Shown: positions 15,679-27,103, numbered from the stretch's first letter. The stretch: DNA of 49,755 bases from JASLDZ01 sp964242895 (GCA_964242895.1 CAXTBN010000013.1:1-49755), one strand, 5' to 3'. Numbers and translations: made by a program. The notes: generated by a model from the sequence alone, not told the origin.

Positions 15679-16913
15679 CCGCTCCCGCTCCGCCCGCAGG
15701 CGGCGTCGGCCACCGGCGGGGCGAGCCGGCCTTCCGCCGCATGCTGCTGGCGCTCTCGGCGGCGGGGATCTCGACCTTCGGCCTGCTCTACACGGCCCAG
15801 CCGCTCCTGCCGCTGCTGAGCGCCGCCTTTCGCGTGGAGCCCGCCGCGGCGAGCCTCGCCGTCTCGGCGGCGACCGGGGCGCTGGCGCTGGGCCTGCCGG
15901 TCGCGGGCGCCCTGGCCGACCGGCTGGGGCGCAAGACGGTGATGACGGCGGCCCTGTTCGGGGCGGCCGGACTGACGGTCGCGGCCGCCTACGCCCCGTC
16001 CTGGCCCGTCCTCATCGCGCTGCGCGCGCTCATGGGCCTGGCGCTCGCGGGCGTGCCGGCGGTGGCGATGGCCTACGTCGCGGCCGAGACCGAGCCGGCG
16101 TCGGCGGGGCACGCCATGGGCCTGTACGTCGCCGCCACCGCCGCCGGAGGCATGCTCGGCCGCCTGGCCAGCGGCTTCGCCGCCGAGGTCATGGGCTGGC
16201 GCGGGGCGCTGCTGCTGACCGGGCTGGCGGGCGCGGCTGTGGCGGCGCTGTTCGTCCTGAGCCTGCCGCCGCCGCGGGCTCGGGCCGCCCCCGCGACCGG
16301 CGGCCTGCGCGACGAGCTCCGGGCGGCGCGCGAAGCCCTGGCCGACCCGCACCGGCGCGGGCTGTTCCTGCAGGCCTTCCTGCTGATGGGCGCCTTTGTC
16401 ACGGTCTACAACTACCTGCCGTTCCGGCTGGCCGCGCCGCCCTACCGGCTCGGGCAGGCGGCGCTCTCGGCGGTGTTCGCCCTCTACGCCTGCGGGATCG
16501 CCGCCTCGTCCGCGACAGGCGCGGCCGTGGCGCGGTTCGGGCGCGGCTCGACGCTCCTGGGCGCGGTGGCGCTGACGGGGGCGGGCCTGGCGCTCACCCT
16601 GGCCGCACCCCTGTGGGCGGTGGTGGCGGGGGTGGGCGTGTTCACCTTCGGCTTCTTCGCGGCGCACGCGACGGCCTCAGGCTGGGTCGGCGAGCGCGGA
16701 GGCGGCGGCCGGGCGACGGGCGCCTCGCTGTACCTCCTGGCCTACTACGCGGGATCGAGCGTGCTCGGCACGGCGGGCGGGTGGCTGTGGTCGGGCGGCG
16801 GCTGGACGGGAGTGGCGCTCGGCGTCGGCACGGCGCTGGCGATCGCCTTCGCGGCCGCCCTGCGGCTCGCGCGCCAGGCGCCGCCGGTGGCCGCCGCCGC
16901 CTCCCTCGGCTAA
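15675..16913 (+). CDS. MFS transporter (YnfM-like)
   Basis: A 412-residue major facilitator with 12 predicted transmembrane segments. The N-terminal block LYTAQPLLPLLSAAF and the loop ADRLGRKTVM between helices 2 and 3 are typical of the YnfM/AraJ-type drug or metabolite efflux group. The central cytoplasmic loop (residues about 205-230) is charged. GTG start at 15675 overlaps the ligase stop by four bases (GTGA), so the two are co-translated. Direction and substrate are unknown; the partnership with an acyl-CoA ligase suggests an organic acid. Confidence 0.92.
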   Translation: MTAPAPPAGGVGHRRGEPAFRRMLLALSAAGISTFGLLYTAQPLLPLLSAAFRVEPAAASLAVSAATGALALGLPVAGALADRLGRKTVMTAALFGAAGLTVAAAYAPSWPVLIALRALMGLALAGVPAVAMAYVAAETEPASAGHAMGLYVAATAAGGMLGRLASGFAAEVMGWRGALLLTGLAGAAVAALFVLSLPPPRARAAPATGGLRDELRAAREALADPHRRGLFLQAFLLMGAFVTVYNYLPFRLAAPPYRLGQAALSAVFALYACGIAASSATGAAVARFGRGSTLLGAVALTGAGLALTLAAPLWAVVAGVGVFTFGFFAAHATASGWVGERGGGGRATGASLYLLAYYAGSSVLGTAGGWLWSGGGWTGVALGVGTALAIAFAAALRLARQAPPVAAAASLG

Positions 16914-16922
16914 GCCCCGCCC

Positions 16923-17717
16923 GTGGCCTGGACGCGCACCTACGACGAGCCCGAGCCCCAGCGGGTGAACCGCTGGCTGGCGCAGTCGGGCGTGTGCTCG
17001 CGCCGCGAGGCCGACGCGCTGATCGCCGACGGCCTGGTCTCCATCGACGGCGCGCGGGTGGACGACGCCGGCCGCAAGATCGCCCCCGGCCAGACCCTGG
17101 TGCTCGCCGAGCGCGCGGCGGAGGACCTCGCCGCCCGCTTCACCGCCGTGCTCAACAAGCCGCCCGGCTTCGTCTCCGGCCAGCCGGAGCCCGGCCACAC
17201 GCCCGCCGTGCGCCTGATCACGGCCGACCGCCTCGCCGGCCCCGGCGCGGCCCCGGCGCGCGACGCCGCCCTGCCGCCCCTCGGCCGGCTGGACGAAGAC
17301 AGCCGCGGCCTGCTGCTGCTCAGCGACGACGGCGTGCTCGCCAAGGCGGTGGTCGGCCCCGAGTCGCAGCTGGACAAGGAGTACCTGGTCCGCGTCGGCG
17401 GCACGGTCACGCGCGAGAAGCTGGAGCTGCTGCGCCACGGGCTGGAGCTCGACGGCCGCGTGCTGAAGCCCGCCAGGGTGGCCCAGCTCGCCGACGAGGC
17501 GACGATCCGCTTCACCCTGACCGAAGGCCGCAACCGCCAGATCCGCCGCATGTGCGAGGCGGTGCGCCTGTGGGTGCTCGACCTGCACCGCATCCGCATC
17601 GGCCCGCTGCGGCTGGGCGACCTGCCGGAGGGGCGCTGGCGGCCGCTGGATCCCACCGAGCGCGCGGGGCTCCTCGCGGCCTCCCGCGGCTTGCCGCCCG
17701 CCGACCGGTCGGGCTAG
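16923..17717 (+). CDS. 23S rRNA pseudouridine synthase, RluF/RluB type
   Basis: A 264-residue RsuA-family enzyme that isomerises a uridine in 23S rRNA. An S4 RNA-binding domain occupies residues 10-60 (VNRWLAQSGVCSRREADALI), then LNKPPGFVSG, the catalytic block GRLDEDSRGLLLLSDDG with the nucleophile Asp, KEYLVRV and EGRNRQIRRMCEAV. The last block with Cys-Glu and the overall pattern is closest to RluF (U2604 in E. coli). GTG start at 16923, ten bases after the MFS stop. A palindrome follows the stop at 17721. Confidence 0.9.
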   Translation: MAWTRTYDEPEPQRVNRWLAQSGVCSRREADALIADGLVSIDGARVDDAGRKIAPGQTLVLAERAAEDLAARFTAVLNKPPGFVSGQPEPGHTPAVRLITADRLAGPGAAPARDAALPPLGRLDEDSRGLLLLSDDGVLAKAVVGPESQLDKEYLVRVGGTVTREKLELLRHGLELDGRVLKPARVAQLADEATIRFTLTEGRNRQIRRMCEAVRLWVLDLHRIRIGPLRLGDLPEGRWRPLDPTERAGLLAASRGLPPADRSG

Positions 17718-17720
17718 GGA

Positions 17721-17754
17721 GCGCCCCTCGCCGCGCCGCCGCGGCGGAGGGCGC
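17721..17754 (+). promoter_or_regulatory. Inverted repeat enclosing the Shine-Dalgarno of the histidine kinase
   Basis: Arms 17721-17734 (gcgcccctcgccgc) and 17741-17754 (gcggcggagggcgc) pair at 12 of 14 positions around a 6-base loop. The right arm contains the GGCGGAGG ribosome-binding site and ends immediately before the ATG at 17755. It could end transcription from the pseudouridine synthase gene, although there is no T-run, or mask the kinase ribosome-binding site. Function inferred. Confidence 0.4.
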
Positions 17755-20078
<2,324 letters not shown>

Positions 20079-20082
<4 letters not shown>

Positions 20083-20648
20083 TCTTTGGCGCGCTCCACG
20101 AACGAGCCGTCCTCGGTCATCACCACCACCTTCGTGCCGGCGGTGACGTAGGCGGGCACCATGGTGCGCACGCCGTTGGAGAGCACCGCCGGCTTGTAGG
20201 AGCCGGACGCCGTCTGGCCCTTCACCACCGGCTCCGTCTCGGTGATCTCCAGCGTGGCGCGCGCGGGCAGCTCGAGGGCGATCGGCACGCCGTCGTGCGT
20301 GGAGAGCTCCACCGTCATGCCGTCGGCCAGGTAGGCGGCGCTGTCGCCGACCATCTCCTCGGGCACGGTCAGCTGGTCGTAGTTGTCCGGGTTCATGAAG
20401 TGGTACCCGTCGCCGTCCTGGTACAGGAAGGTGTGCGGGCGCTGGTCGACGAAGGCGCGCTCCACCTGCTCGGTGGTGCGCCAGCGCTCGCTGACCTTCA
20501 CGCCGTCGGAGATGCGGCGCATGTCGAGCTGGGTCACCGGCGTGCCCTTGCCGGGGTGGATGTTCTCCACGGTGAGCACGACGTAGAGCCGGCCGTCCAT
20601 ATCGACGACGGCGCCCTTGCGGAGCGAGGAGGCGGCGACCTTGGGCAT
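20079..20648 (-). CDS. efp: Elongation factor P
   Basis: A 189-residue EF-P that binds stalled ribosomes between P and E sites and promotes peptide bond formation at polyproline stretches. The KOW-like N-terminal domain carries HPGKGTPV, with Lys34 at exactly the position lysylated in E. coli; the OB domains follow (GYHFMNPDNYDQL, ARATLEITETEPVVKGQTA, SYKPAVLSNG). ATG 20648 has AAGGA just upstream and gives the normal family length, although the frame stays open further back. A TATACA hexamer at 20711-20706 may be its -10 element. Divergent from epmA, whose product should modify Lys34. Confidence 0.97.
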
Positions 20649-20745
20649 AGGGTCCTTGTCGGCGCGCGTCTCCGCGGCCTTTTCTGAGCTGATCGGTTGC
20701 GAGGGTGTATAGCCCCGCAGCCCGCCTAGGCCACCCCTGCTCCCC

Positions 20746-21789
20746 ATGACCGCCCCGCCCTGGTGGACGCCCGAGCGCCACGCCGCCCGGCGCCCGCGCC
20801 TCCTGGCGCGCAACCGCATCTCCGCGGCCGTCCGCGCCTGGTTCGCCGAGCGCGGCTTTGAGGAGGTGGAGACCGCCGCCCTGGGCGTGTCGCCGGGCAA
20901 CGAGGCGCACCTGCACGCCTTTTCGACGGAGGCGGTCGCGCCGGACGGGACGCGGGCGCCCCTGCACCTGCGCACCTCGCCCGAGTTCGCCGCCAAGAAG
21001 CTGCTGGCCGCGGGGGAGAGCCGGATATTCGAGCTGGCCCGCGTGTGGCGCAACCGCGAGCGCGGCCCGCTGCACGCCCCCGACTTCACGATGCTGGAGT
21101 GGTACCGCGCCGGCGCGCCCTGGACCGTGCTGGTCGACGACGCCGCCGCCCTGCTGCGGCTCGCGGCCGACACGGCGGAGGCCGAGGCGTTCCGCTGGCG
21201 CGGGCGGACCTGCGACCCTCGCGCGGAGCCGGAGCGGGTCACGGTGGCGGAGGCCTTCGCGCGCTGGGCGGACGTCGACCTGCTCGCCACCGTCGGCGAG
21301 GACGGCGCCACCGACCGCGACGGCTTGGCCGCCCACGCGCGCGCCGCGGGCCTGCGCGTCGCGGACGACGACACCTGGTCCGACGTGTTCAGCCGCATTC
21401 TCACCGCGCGCGTCGAGCCGCGGCTCGGGATCGGCCGCCCGACCGTGCTGCACGCCTACCCCGCGCCGGAGGCGGCGCTCGCCCGCCGCACGCCGGGAGA
21501 GCCGCGCACGGCCGAGCGGTTCGAGCTCTACGCGTGCGGCGTGGAGCTGCTGAACGCCTTCGGCGAGCTCACGGACGCGGTCGAGCAGCGCCGCCGGCTC
21601 GGAGCGGAAATGGCCGAGATGCGCCGCGTGTACGGGACCGACTACCCGCTGGACGAGGATTTCCTGGCCGCGCTCGCCCACATGCCCGAGGCGAGCGGGG
21701 CGGCGCTGGGCTTCGACCGGCTGGTGATGCTGGCCACGGACGCCGCCCACATCGACGAGGTGCAGTGGACGCCCGTGGCGCCGTGCTAG
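20746..21789 (+). CDS. epmA: EF-P--(R)-beta-lysine ligase
   Basis: A 347-residue paralogue of the catalytic domain of class II lysyl-tRNA synthetase without an anticodon-binding domain. Motif 2 is visible as RIFELARVWRNRERGPLHAPDF split across the ATP site, motif 3 as ALGFDRLVM, and the amino-acid pocket as LHLRTSPEFAAKKLL and GNEAHLHAF. EpmA (GenX/PoxA/YjeA) ligates beta-lysine onto Lys34 of EF-P. It is divergent from efp with 97 bases between them, and epmB follows 11 bases downstream. Slightly longer than the E. coli enzyme. Assignment is strengthened by both neighbours. Confidence 0.96.
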   Translation: MTAPPWWTPERHAARRPRLLARNRISAAVRAWFAERGFEEVETAALGVSPGNEAHLHAFSTEAVAPDGTRAPLHLRTSPEFAAKKLLAAGESRIFELARVWRNRERGPLHAPDFTMLEWYRAGAPWTVLVDDAAALLRLAADTAEAEAFRWRGRTCDPRAEPERVTVAEAFARWADVDLLATVGEDGATDRDGLAAHARAAGLRVADDDTWSDVFSRILTARVEPRLGIGRPTVLHAYPAPEAALARRTPGEPRTAERFELYACGVELLNAFGELTDAVEQRRRLGAEMAEMRRVYGTDYPLDEDFLAALAHMPEASGAALGFDRLVMLATDAAHIDEVQWTPVAPC

Positions 21790-21800
21790 AGGCGGCCGCC

Positions 21801-22838
21801 ATGCCGGCCACCGCCACCCTCCGCTCGCCCGCCGACCTCGCCCGCGCGGGGCTGGTCGCCCCCGGGCGGCTCGCCGAGCTGGAAGCGGTGGCGGCGCGCT
21901 ACGCGGTGGCGGTCACGCCGGCGATGGCGGAGCTGATCGACCCCGCCGATCCGCACGATCCCCTCGCGCGCCAGTTCCTGCCCGACCCCGCCGAGCTCCG
22001 CATCCTGCCGGAGGAGCGCGCCGATCCCGTGGGCGACGAGGCGCACAGCCCGGTGAAGGGGATCGTGCACCGCTACCCCGACCGGGTGCTGCTCAAAGCG
22101 ACGCACACCTGCGCCGTCTATTGCCGCTTCTGCTTCCGCCGCGAGAGCGTGGGGCCCGAGGGCGCTGGCACGCTCACGCCCGCCGAGCTCGACGCCGCAA
22201 TCGCCTACATCGCCGCGCGCCCGGCGGTCTGGGAGGTGATCCTCACCGGCGGCGACCCCCTGGTGCTCTCGCCGCGGCGCCTCACCGATCTCCTGCGCCG
22301 GCTGGAGGCGGTGGAGCACGTCAGGGTGGTGCGCCTGCACACGCGCGTGCCCTGCGTCGACCCCTCGCGCGTCACGCCGGAGCTGCTCGCCGCGCTCCGC
22401 TGCGAGGGCAAAGCCGTGTGGGTGGCGCTGCATGCGGACCATCCGCGCGAACTGACGCCCGCCGCCCGGGCGGCCTGCGCGCGGCTGGTGGACGCGGGCG
22501 TGCCCATGGTCAGCCAGAGCGTGCTGTTGCGCGGCGTGAACGACGACCCGGAGACCCTCGCCGCGCTCATGCGCGCCTTCGTCGAGACGCGGATCAAGCC
22601 GTATTACCTGCACCACGGCGACCTCGCCCCCGGCACCTCGCACCTGCGCACAACGCTGGACGAGGGCCGCATCCTGGTCCGCGCCATCCGCGGCGACGTC
22701 TCCGGCCTGGCGCAGCCCACCTATGTGCTCGACATCCCCGGCGGCCACGGCAAGGCCCCGGTCGGCCCCGACCACTGGGACGGCGCGACGGTGGAGGACC
22801 CGTGGGGCCGGCGTCACGCCTACCCTCCGGCCCCGTGA
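21801..22838 (+). CDS. epmB: EF-P beta-lysylation protein, lysine 2,3-aminomutase-like
   Basis: A 345-residue radical-SAM enzyme that isomerises (S)-alpha-lysine to (R)-beta-lysine for attachment to EF-P. The 4Fe-4S triad is CAVYCRFC with Cys104, Cys108 and Cys111; other conserved blocks are VWEVILTGGDPLVLS (SAM-binding GGDP), RLHTRVPCVDPSRV, and KPYYLHHGDLAPGTSH for PLP and substrate binding. Length matches YjeK rather than the longer clostridial KamA. ATG 21801 is chosen; an in-frame GTG at 21783 overlapping the epmA stop is possible. Co-transcribed with epmA. The optional hydroxylase EpmC is not in the window. Confidence 0.95.
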   Translation: MPATATLRSPADLARAGLVAPGRLAELEAVAARYAVAVTPAMAELIDPADPHDPLARQFLPDPAELRILPEERADPVGDEAHSPVKGIVHRYPDRVLLKATHTCAVYCRFCFRRESVGPEGAGTLTPAELDAAIAYIAARPAVWEVILTGGDPLVLSPRRLTDLLRRLEAVEHVRVVRLHTRVPCVDPSRVTPELLAALRCEGKAVWVALHADHPRELTPAARAACARLVDAGVPMVSQSVLLRGVNDDPETLAALMRAFVETRIKPYYLHHGDLAPGTSHLRTTLDEGRILVRAIRGDVSGLAQPTYVLDIPGGHGKAPVGPDHWDGATVEDPWGRRHAYPPAP

Positions 22839-22904
22839 CCCCGCCGGTGCGTGCGGCTTACCGACACGTGCCCACAACGCCGCACCCCCGCTAGAACGCG
22901 CGCC

Positions 22905-22910
22905 GGAAGG
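22905..22910 (+). promoter_or_regulatory. Shine-Dalgarno fixing the TTG start of the HWE kinase
   Basis: GGAAGG lies 8 bases upstream of TTG 22919. No ATG or GTG in frame occurs nearby and the GAF domain begins almost at once, so this site decides the start. Confidence 0.6.
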
Positions 22911-22918
22911 GGCGTGTC

Positions 22919-24409
22919 TTGCGGCTGTGGACCACAGGCGACCGGGTCGCGGCGCTGCGCGCCTACGACATCGTGGACACGCCCACCGAGGCGGCGTTCG
23001 ACGACATCGTGGACCTCGCGCGCACCCTCACGGGCGCGCCCTTCGCCCTGGTGTCGCTCATCGAAGCCGACCGGCAGTGGTTCAAGGCGGCGCGCGGGAC
23101 GGACCTGACGGAGACGCCCCTCTCCACCAGCTTCTGCAACCTGGCGGTCGAGGGCGAACTCGACCTGCTGGTGATCCCCGACGCCGCCGCCGACCCGCGC
23201 ACCGCGGACATGGCGCTGGTGACCGGCGAGCCGCGTGTGCGCAGCTACGCCGGCGTATTGCTGCGCTCGTGGGAGGGCGTGCCCATCGGCACCGTCTGCG
23301 TGCTCGACACCGAGCCGCGGATCTTCCCGCCCGACATGCTGGCGAGCCTTCACAGCCTCGCGCGACAGGTCACCGCCCAGCTGGAGCTGCGGCGGGTGGC
23401 GGCGGAACGGCAGACGGCGCTGGCCGGCCTGCGCGAGGTGAACTTCGGCCGCGAGCTGGCCATGTCGGCCGCCCGCCTGGGCCGCTGGGACCACCAGCCC
23501 CTGGAGGGCCGGCGCTTCTTCGACGCCCGCGCCCGCGAGATCCTGAGCCTGGCCGACGGCGCGGACATCTCGGTGGCGGGTCTCCTGCCCACGATCGACC
23601 CGCACGATCGGCCACGGGTGGAGGAGGCGCTCAAGGCGGTGATGAGCCCCGACCGCGTCGGCCCCTACGACGTGCAGTTCCGCATCGGCCCGGAGCCGCG
23701 CTGGGTCTCCTGCATCGGCCGGACCCTGTTCGAGGACGGCGTGTGCACGCGCTTCTTCGGCGTGGTGGAGGACATCACCGAGCGCCGGCGGCTGGAGGAG
23801 CAGCGCGCCTACCTCACCGACGAGCTGAACCATCGGGTCAAGAACATCCTGGCGCTGGCGCAGTCGGTGGCGGACTCGACGCTGCGCACCGCCCCCGACG
23901 TGGGCGCCGCGCGCGAGGTGCTGGCGGGTCGGCTGCAGGCGCTGGGCCGCGCGCACGACGTGCTGCTCGCCCGCCAGTGGTCGGCGGCGTCGCTGCGCGA
24001 GGTGGCCGAGACCACCCTGGACGCCTCGGGCCTGGACTCCGCCCGGGTGGAGCTGGACGGGCCGGCCGTGCAGCTGGGCTCGCGCGTGGCCCTGCAGCTG
24101 GCGCTGGCGCTGCACGAACTGGCGACCAACGCCGGCAAGTACGGCGCCCTCGCCAACGACACCGGCCGCGTGGCGCTCACCTGGGCGGTGGAGGCCGACG
24201 AGGGCTCGCCGCGGCTGCGCCTCGACTGGGCGGAGCGGGGCGGCCCGCCCGTGTCCGCGCCGCGTCGGCAAGGGTTCGGCTCGCGGGTGATCGGCCGCGC
24301 TACTGAAGACGCGTTCGCCGGCCGGGTGGAGCTCGACTACGCCCCCGCCGGCCTGCGCTGGTCGGTGACGGCGCCGTTGGAGGGGCTGACTCCCTCCGAG
24401 GCCGGCTGA
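22919..24409 (+). CDS. GAF-PAS HWE-family sensor histidine kinase
   Basis: A 496-residue cytoplasmic sensor. A GAF domain fills about residues 15-160 (VSLIEADRQWFKA...LVIPDAAADPR), a PAS-like domain about 175-290 (ending VVEDITERRRLEEQ), then an HWE kinase core: LNHRVKNILALAQSVADST with His305, N-box ALHELATNAGKYGAL, and the Trp-x-Glu segment LRLDWAERGGPPV plus GFGSRVI. HWE kinases are mainly alphaproteobacterial and often feed the PhyR/EcfG stress response or light responses; neither phyR nor ecfG is in this window. TTG start with GGAAGG eight bases upstream. The stop is 19 bases before the convergent lipoprotein gene. Confidence 0.92.
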   Translation: MRLWTTGDRVAALRAYDIVDTPTEAAFDDIVDLARTLTGAPFALVSLIEADRQWFKAARGTDLTETPLSTSFCNLAVEGELDLLVIPDAAADPRTADMALVTGEPRVRSYAGVLLRSWEGVPIGTVCVLDTEPRIFPPDMLASLHSLARQVTAQLELRRVAAERQTALAGLREVNFGRELAMSAARLGRWDHQPLEGRRFFDARAREILSLADGADISVAGLLPTIDPHDRPRVEEALKAVMSPDRVGPYDVQFRIGPEPRWVSCIGRTLFEDGVCTRFFGVVEDITERRRLEEQRAYLTDELNHRVKNILALAQSVADSTLRTAPDVGAAREVLAGRLQALGRAHDVLLARQWSAASLREVAETTLDASGLDSARVELDGPAVQLGSRVALQLALALHELATNAGKYGALANDTGRVALTWAVEADEGSPRLRLDWAERGGPPVSAPRRQGFGSRVIGRATEDAFAGRVELDYAPAGLRWSVTAPLEGLTPSEAG

Positions 24410-24428
24410 CCGGCCCGCAGCCGGCGGC

Positions 24429-24671
24429 TCACCCGGCGACGCAGCGAAAGCGGTAGGCGCCGTCGTCGTCCCTGCGGTCGTACTGGGCGGAGCGCCCGAA
24501 CTTCGCGCAGTGGCCCACGGCCAGGGGCAGCGCCTCCACGCGTGAGGCGAAGCCCGTCACCGCCACGCCGTCGGCGTCGCCGCGCACGCGGTCGCGGCCG
24601 GCCAGCCGGTCGCTCAGGCTCTCGCCCGACGCGCAGCCCGTGAGGAGACACAGCAACACCAGCGCCCGCAT
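24429..24671 (-). CDS. Small lipoprotein of unknown function
   Basis: An 80-residue precursor with a lipobox: MRALVLLCLLTGC, Cys13 being the predicted lipidated residue. The mature part is about 65 residues, mixed in charge, with two further cysteines (HCAKFG and FRCVAG) that could pair. ATG 24671 is preceded by a GGAG-containing stretch; the frame is open further upstream but the signal starts here. No family recognised. Divergent from the small gene at 24785, convergent with the HWE kinase. Confidence 0.7.
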   Translation of the reverse strand: MRALVLLCLLTGCASGESLSDRLAGRDRVRGDADGVAVTGFASRVEALPLAVGHCAKFGRSAQYDRRDDDGAYRFRCVAG

Positions 24672-24784
24672 GTCCGTCTCCGATCCGTCGGGATGTGAAC
24701 CGCGGCGGGCGCCAGCCGTTCCGCGGCGGCGCCTGGACAGGGCTTCGTCCGTCCCCGTCGGCCGCATCGTCGGAGGACGCCGCC

Positions 24785-25012
24785 ATGTCCACGCCCGAAC
24801 GCTGCCTCGCTCAGGCGCAGGAGGCCGAGCGGCTGGCCGAAGTCGTGTCCTACGAGCGCGACCGCACGCGGCTCCGGCGGCAGGCGGCCGAGTGGCGTGA
24901 GCGCGCCGCCGCGCTGCAGGCCGAGGAACCCCCGCCGGCGGAGGCGCCCCCGTCGCCGCTCCGCCGCCTCACGGAGGCGCTGTTCGGACCGCGTCGACCG
25001 CGTGGCGGGTAG
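24785..25012 (+). CDS. Small hypothetical helical protein
   Basis: A 75-residue protein, hydrophilic and strongly helical in residues 5-45 (ERCLAQAQEAERLAEVV, then EAA/ERAAAL repeats), suggesting a short coiled coil, followed by a Pro-rich tail. GGAGGA lies 8 bases before the ATG at 24785, a convincing start. Its final codons overlap the GTG start of the YihY gene by 11 bases, so it is probably co-translated with it. Function unknown. Confidence 0.7.
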   Translation: MSTPERCLAQAQEAERLAEVVSYERDRTRLRRQAAEWRERAAALQAEEPPPAEAPPSPLRRLTEALFGPRRPRGG

Positions 25013-25955
25013 GCCGGCGGACCGGCCGGTCGAGCTCAGGGAGACGGCCGCCGTCGACGTGCGGCGCGAGCCCGCGCCCCACCCCTGGCGCATCTCGCTC
25101 CGCGGCTGGGCGGAGCTGCTCTGGAGCGCGCTGAAGCAGGGGCTCAAGCATCGGGCGCCGTCGCAGGCGGCGGCCGCGGCGTTCTACGGCTTCCTCGCCT
25201 TTGCGCCGGCGGTGGCCGCCTTCGGCTCGGCCTACGGGCTGGTGGCCGACCCGCACCTGCTTCAGCACCGGCTGGACGCCTTCGCCGACGTGGCGCCCGC
25301 GGGCGTGCTGCGGCTGGTGCAGCGCGAGGTGCTGCGCTTCACGCAGGGGCCGCCGCTGCGGCTCGCCACCGCCGCGCTGAGCTTCGGCGCGTTCAGCTTG
25401 GCGAGCGCCACCTCCTCCATGCGCCAGATCATGATCGGGCTGGCCATCGCCTACCGCGTGGAGGACCGCCGGCCCTGGTGGATGCGGCGCCTGGTCAGCT
25501 TCGCCTTCGCCGCCGTGACGGGGCTCCTCACCGTCGCCGCCGCCGCGCTGGTCCTCAAGAGCGCCGACATGGACGACCATGGCTTCTGGGCGGTGGTGCG
25601 GATGGTGTCGCGGTGGGCGGCGCTGTTCGCCGCCTCGCTGGCCGCGCTGGCGCTGCTGTACCGCTACGGCGTGGGCCGGCCGAAGCGCGCGCGCTGGCGG
25701 TGGGTGACGCCCGGCAGCGCCCTGGCGGCCGGCGTCGGCCTGGCCACCAGCGCGGGCATGACGCTCTACCTGGCCCGCTTCTCCGCCTACGAGCGCAACT
25801 ACGGCGGGCTGGGTTCGGTGCTGGGCCTGGTGGTGTGGCTGTGGGCGGGGCTGCTGGTGGTGATCGCCGGGGCCGAGCTCAACCGGGCGCTGGAGGACAA
25901 GACGTCGCTCGACACCGCCGTCACCGGGCGGACGCCGCCGCCCTCGTCGCCCTAG
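25002..25955 (+). CDS. YihY/UPF0761 (BrkB) family membrane protein, copy 1
   Basis: A 317-residue inner-membrane protein with about six transmembrane helices. Family blocks: HRAPSQAAAAAFYGFLAFAPAV near residue 50, the region preceding WWMRRLVSFAFA, ARWRWVTPGSALAAG, and the closing LGLVVWLWAGLLVVIAGAELN. The family was once annotated as ribonuclease BN in error; true function is unsettled (transport or envelope roles proposed). GTG 25002 overlaps the upstream small gene. The 3' end overlaps the convergent HpnL-like gene by 35 bases. A second, longer paralogue sits at 33067. Confidence 0.9.
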   Translation: MAGRPADRPVELRETAAVDVRREPAPHPWRISLRGWAELLWSALKQGLKHRAPSQAAAAAFYGFLAFAPAVAAFGSAYGLVADPHLLQHRLDAFADVAPAGVLRLVQREVLRFTQGPPLRLATAALSFGAFSLASATSSMRQIMIGLAIAYRVEDRRPWWMRRLVSFAFAAVTGLLTVAAAALVLKSADMDDHGFWAVVRMVSRWAALFAASLAALALLYRYGVGRPKRARWRWVTPGSALAAGVGLATSAGMTLYLARFSAYERNYGGLGSVLGLVVWLWAGLLVVIAGAELNRALEDKTSLDTAVTGRTPPPSSP

Positions 25956-26979
25956 CGGCCCGCCGCCCCTCCGCCGCGCGCCAGAACACGAGCGTCGGCA
26001 CGCCCACGGCGATGTCGCGCGCCCGCTTGAGCAGCGACAGGGCGATGGCCGTCTGCGGCGGCAGACCGAACAGCGGGCCGAGGAGCGCGTAGGCCGCCTC
26101 CTGCACACCCAGGGCGCCCGGGATCACGAAGCCGAAGCTCTTGGCGGCGTACATCAGGCTCTCCACCGTCAGCACGGCCAGCAGCGGCAGAGGCGCGCCC
26201 ATCAGGCGCAGCATCCACCAGCTCACCAGCCCGCTGGCGATCCAGCCGACGCCGTGCATGCCGACGCTGGCCAGGAGACGCCCGCGGCGGCCGTAGGCGC
26301 GGTCCAGCTCCTGCTGCACGCCGATCGCGCCCTGGGCCGCGCCGGGCAGCCAGCGCTGCGCGATCGACGCCGCCCAGCCCACGCCGCGCCGCTGCATCAC
26401 CGCAAAGCCCGCCGTCACCACGCAGCCCGCGACCAGGAGCGCCAGCCCGCCCCACAGCACGGTGGAACCGGCCACCGCCTCGCCGGCGGAGGGTTCCGCG
26501 CCGGGCCGCGTCAGCCGCCAGCCGAGCCCCGCCACGCCGCCCAGGGTGTAGAGCAGCTGCGCCGCCATCTCGGTGGTCAGGTCCACCACCAGCGACGCCC
26601 AGATCACCGCGGTGGGCAGCCGCACGGCGCGGGACGCCACGTCCGCCCCGACCACCAGCCCGCCGAACTGCGAGAAGGGCAGGAGATCGGCCGCCGCTTC
26701 GCGCACCGCGCGCGCCCAGGCGAAGCCCGGCAGCCGCGGCAGGTCGCCGCCCGCCGTCACCAGCATCCAGGCCGCGCCGAGGATCAGCAGCACGCCCAGC
26801 CACGCGCCGCAGACGCCGAGGAAGCCGAGCAGGCCGATGGAGGCGGCCGCCCCCAGCACCGCACGCCAGCCGAAGGCCACCGTCAGCCCGACCATCAACG
26901 CCAAGCCCAGCGTCAACCAGACCTGGCCCGCCCAGCGCCGGCGCGGTGGGGGAACGACGGGCGGAACGGCGTCGCTCAC
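25921..26979 (-). CDS. HpnL-like / lysylphosphatidylglycerol synthase TM-domain protein
   Basis: A 352-residue polytopic membrane protein with about eight helices and no soluble synthase domain. It resembles the flippase half of MprF (UPF0104) and particularly the HpnL group found with hopanoid genes: ADLLPFSQFGGLVVGADVASR and the closing ESLMYAAKSFGFVIPGALGVQEAAY are typical. Family members are proposed to move lipids or hopanoids in the envelope. No hpn biosynthesis genes are in the window, so the hopanoid link is weak. GTG 26979 is taken as start; an ATG at 27105 would overlap the divergent gene. Convergent overlap with YihY. Confidence 0.8.
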   Translation of the reverse strand: MSDAVPPVVPPPRRRWAGQVWLTLGLALMVGLTVAFGWRAVLGAAASIGLLGFLGVCGAWLGVLLILGAAWMLVTAGGDLPRLPGFAWARAVREAAADLLPFSQFGGLVVGADVASRAVRLPTAVIWASLVVDLTTEMAAQLLYTLGGVAGLGWRLTRPGAEPSAGEAVAGSTVLWGGLALLVAGCVVTAGFAVMQRRGVGWAASIAQRWLPGAAQGAIGVQQELDRAYGRRGRLLASVGMHGVGWIASGLVSWWMLRLMGAPLPLLAVLTVESLMYAAKSFGFVIPGALGVQEAAYALLGPLFGLPPQTAIALSLLKRARDIAVGVPTLVFWRAAEGRRAARATRAAASAR

Positions 26980-27103
26980 CGGGTCGGACGAACTGGCGGC
27001 GCCGCGGGCATGGCGGCTCGTAGCGCGCGCTCCCCGCCACCGGAAGGCGCGGCGTGGCGGCGGCCTGCTTGACCGTCCGCCGCGGCCGTGCGGAGACGAG
27101 GCC

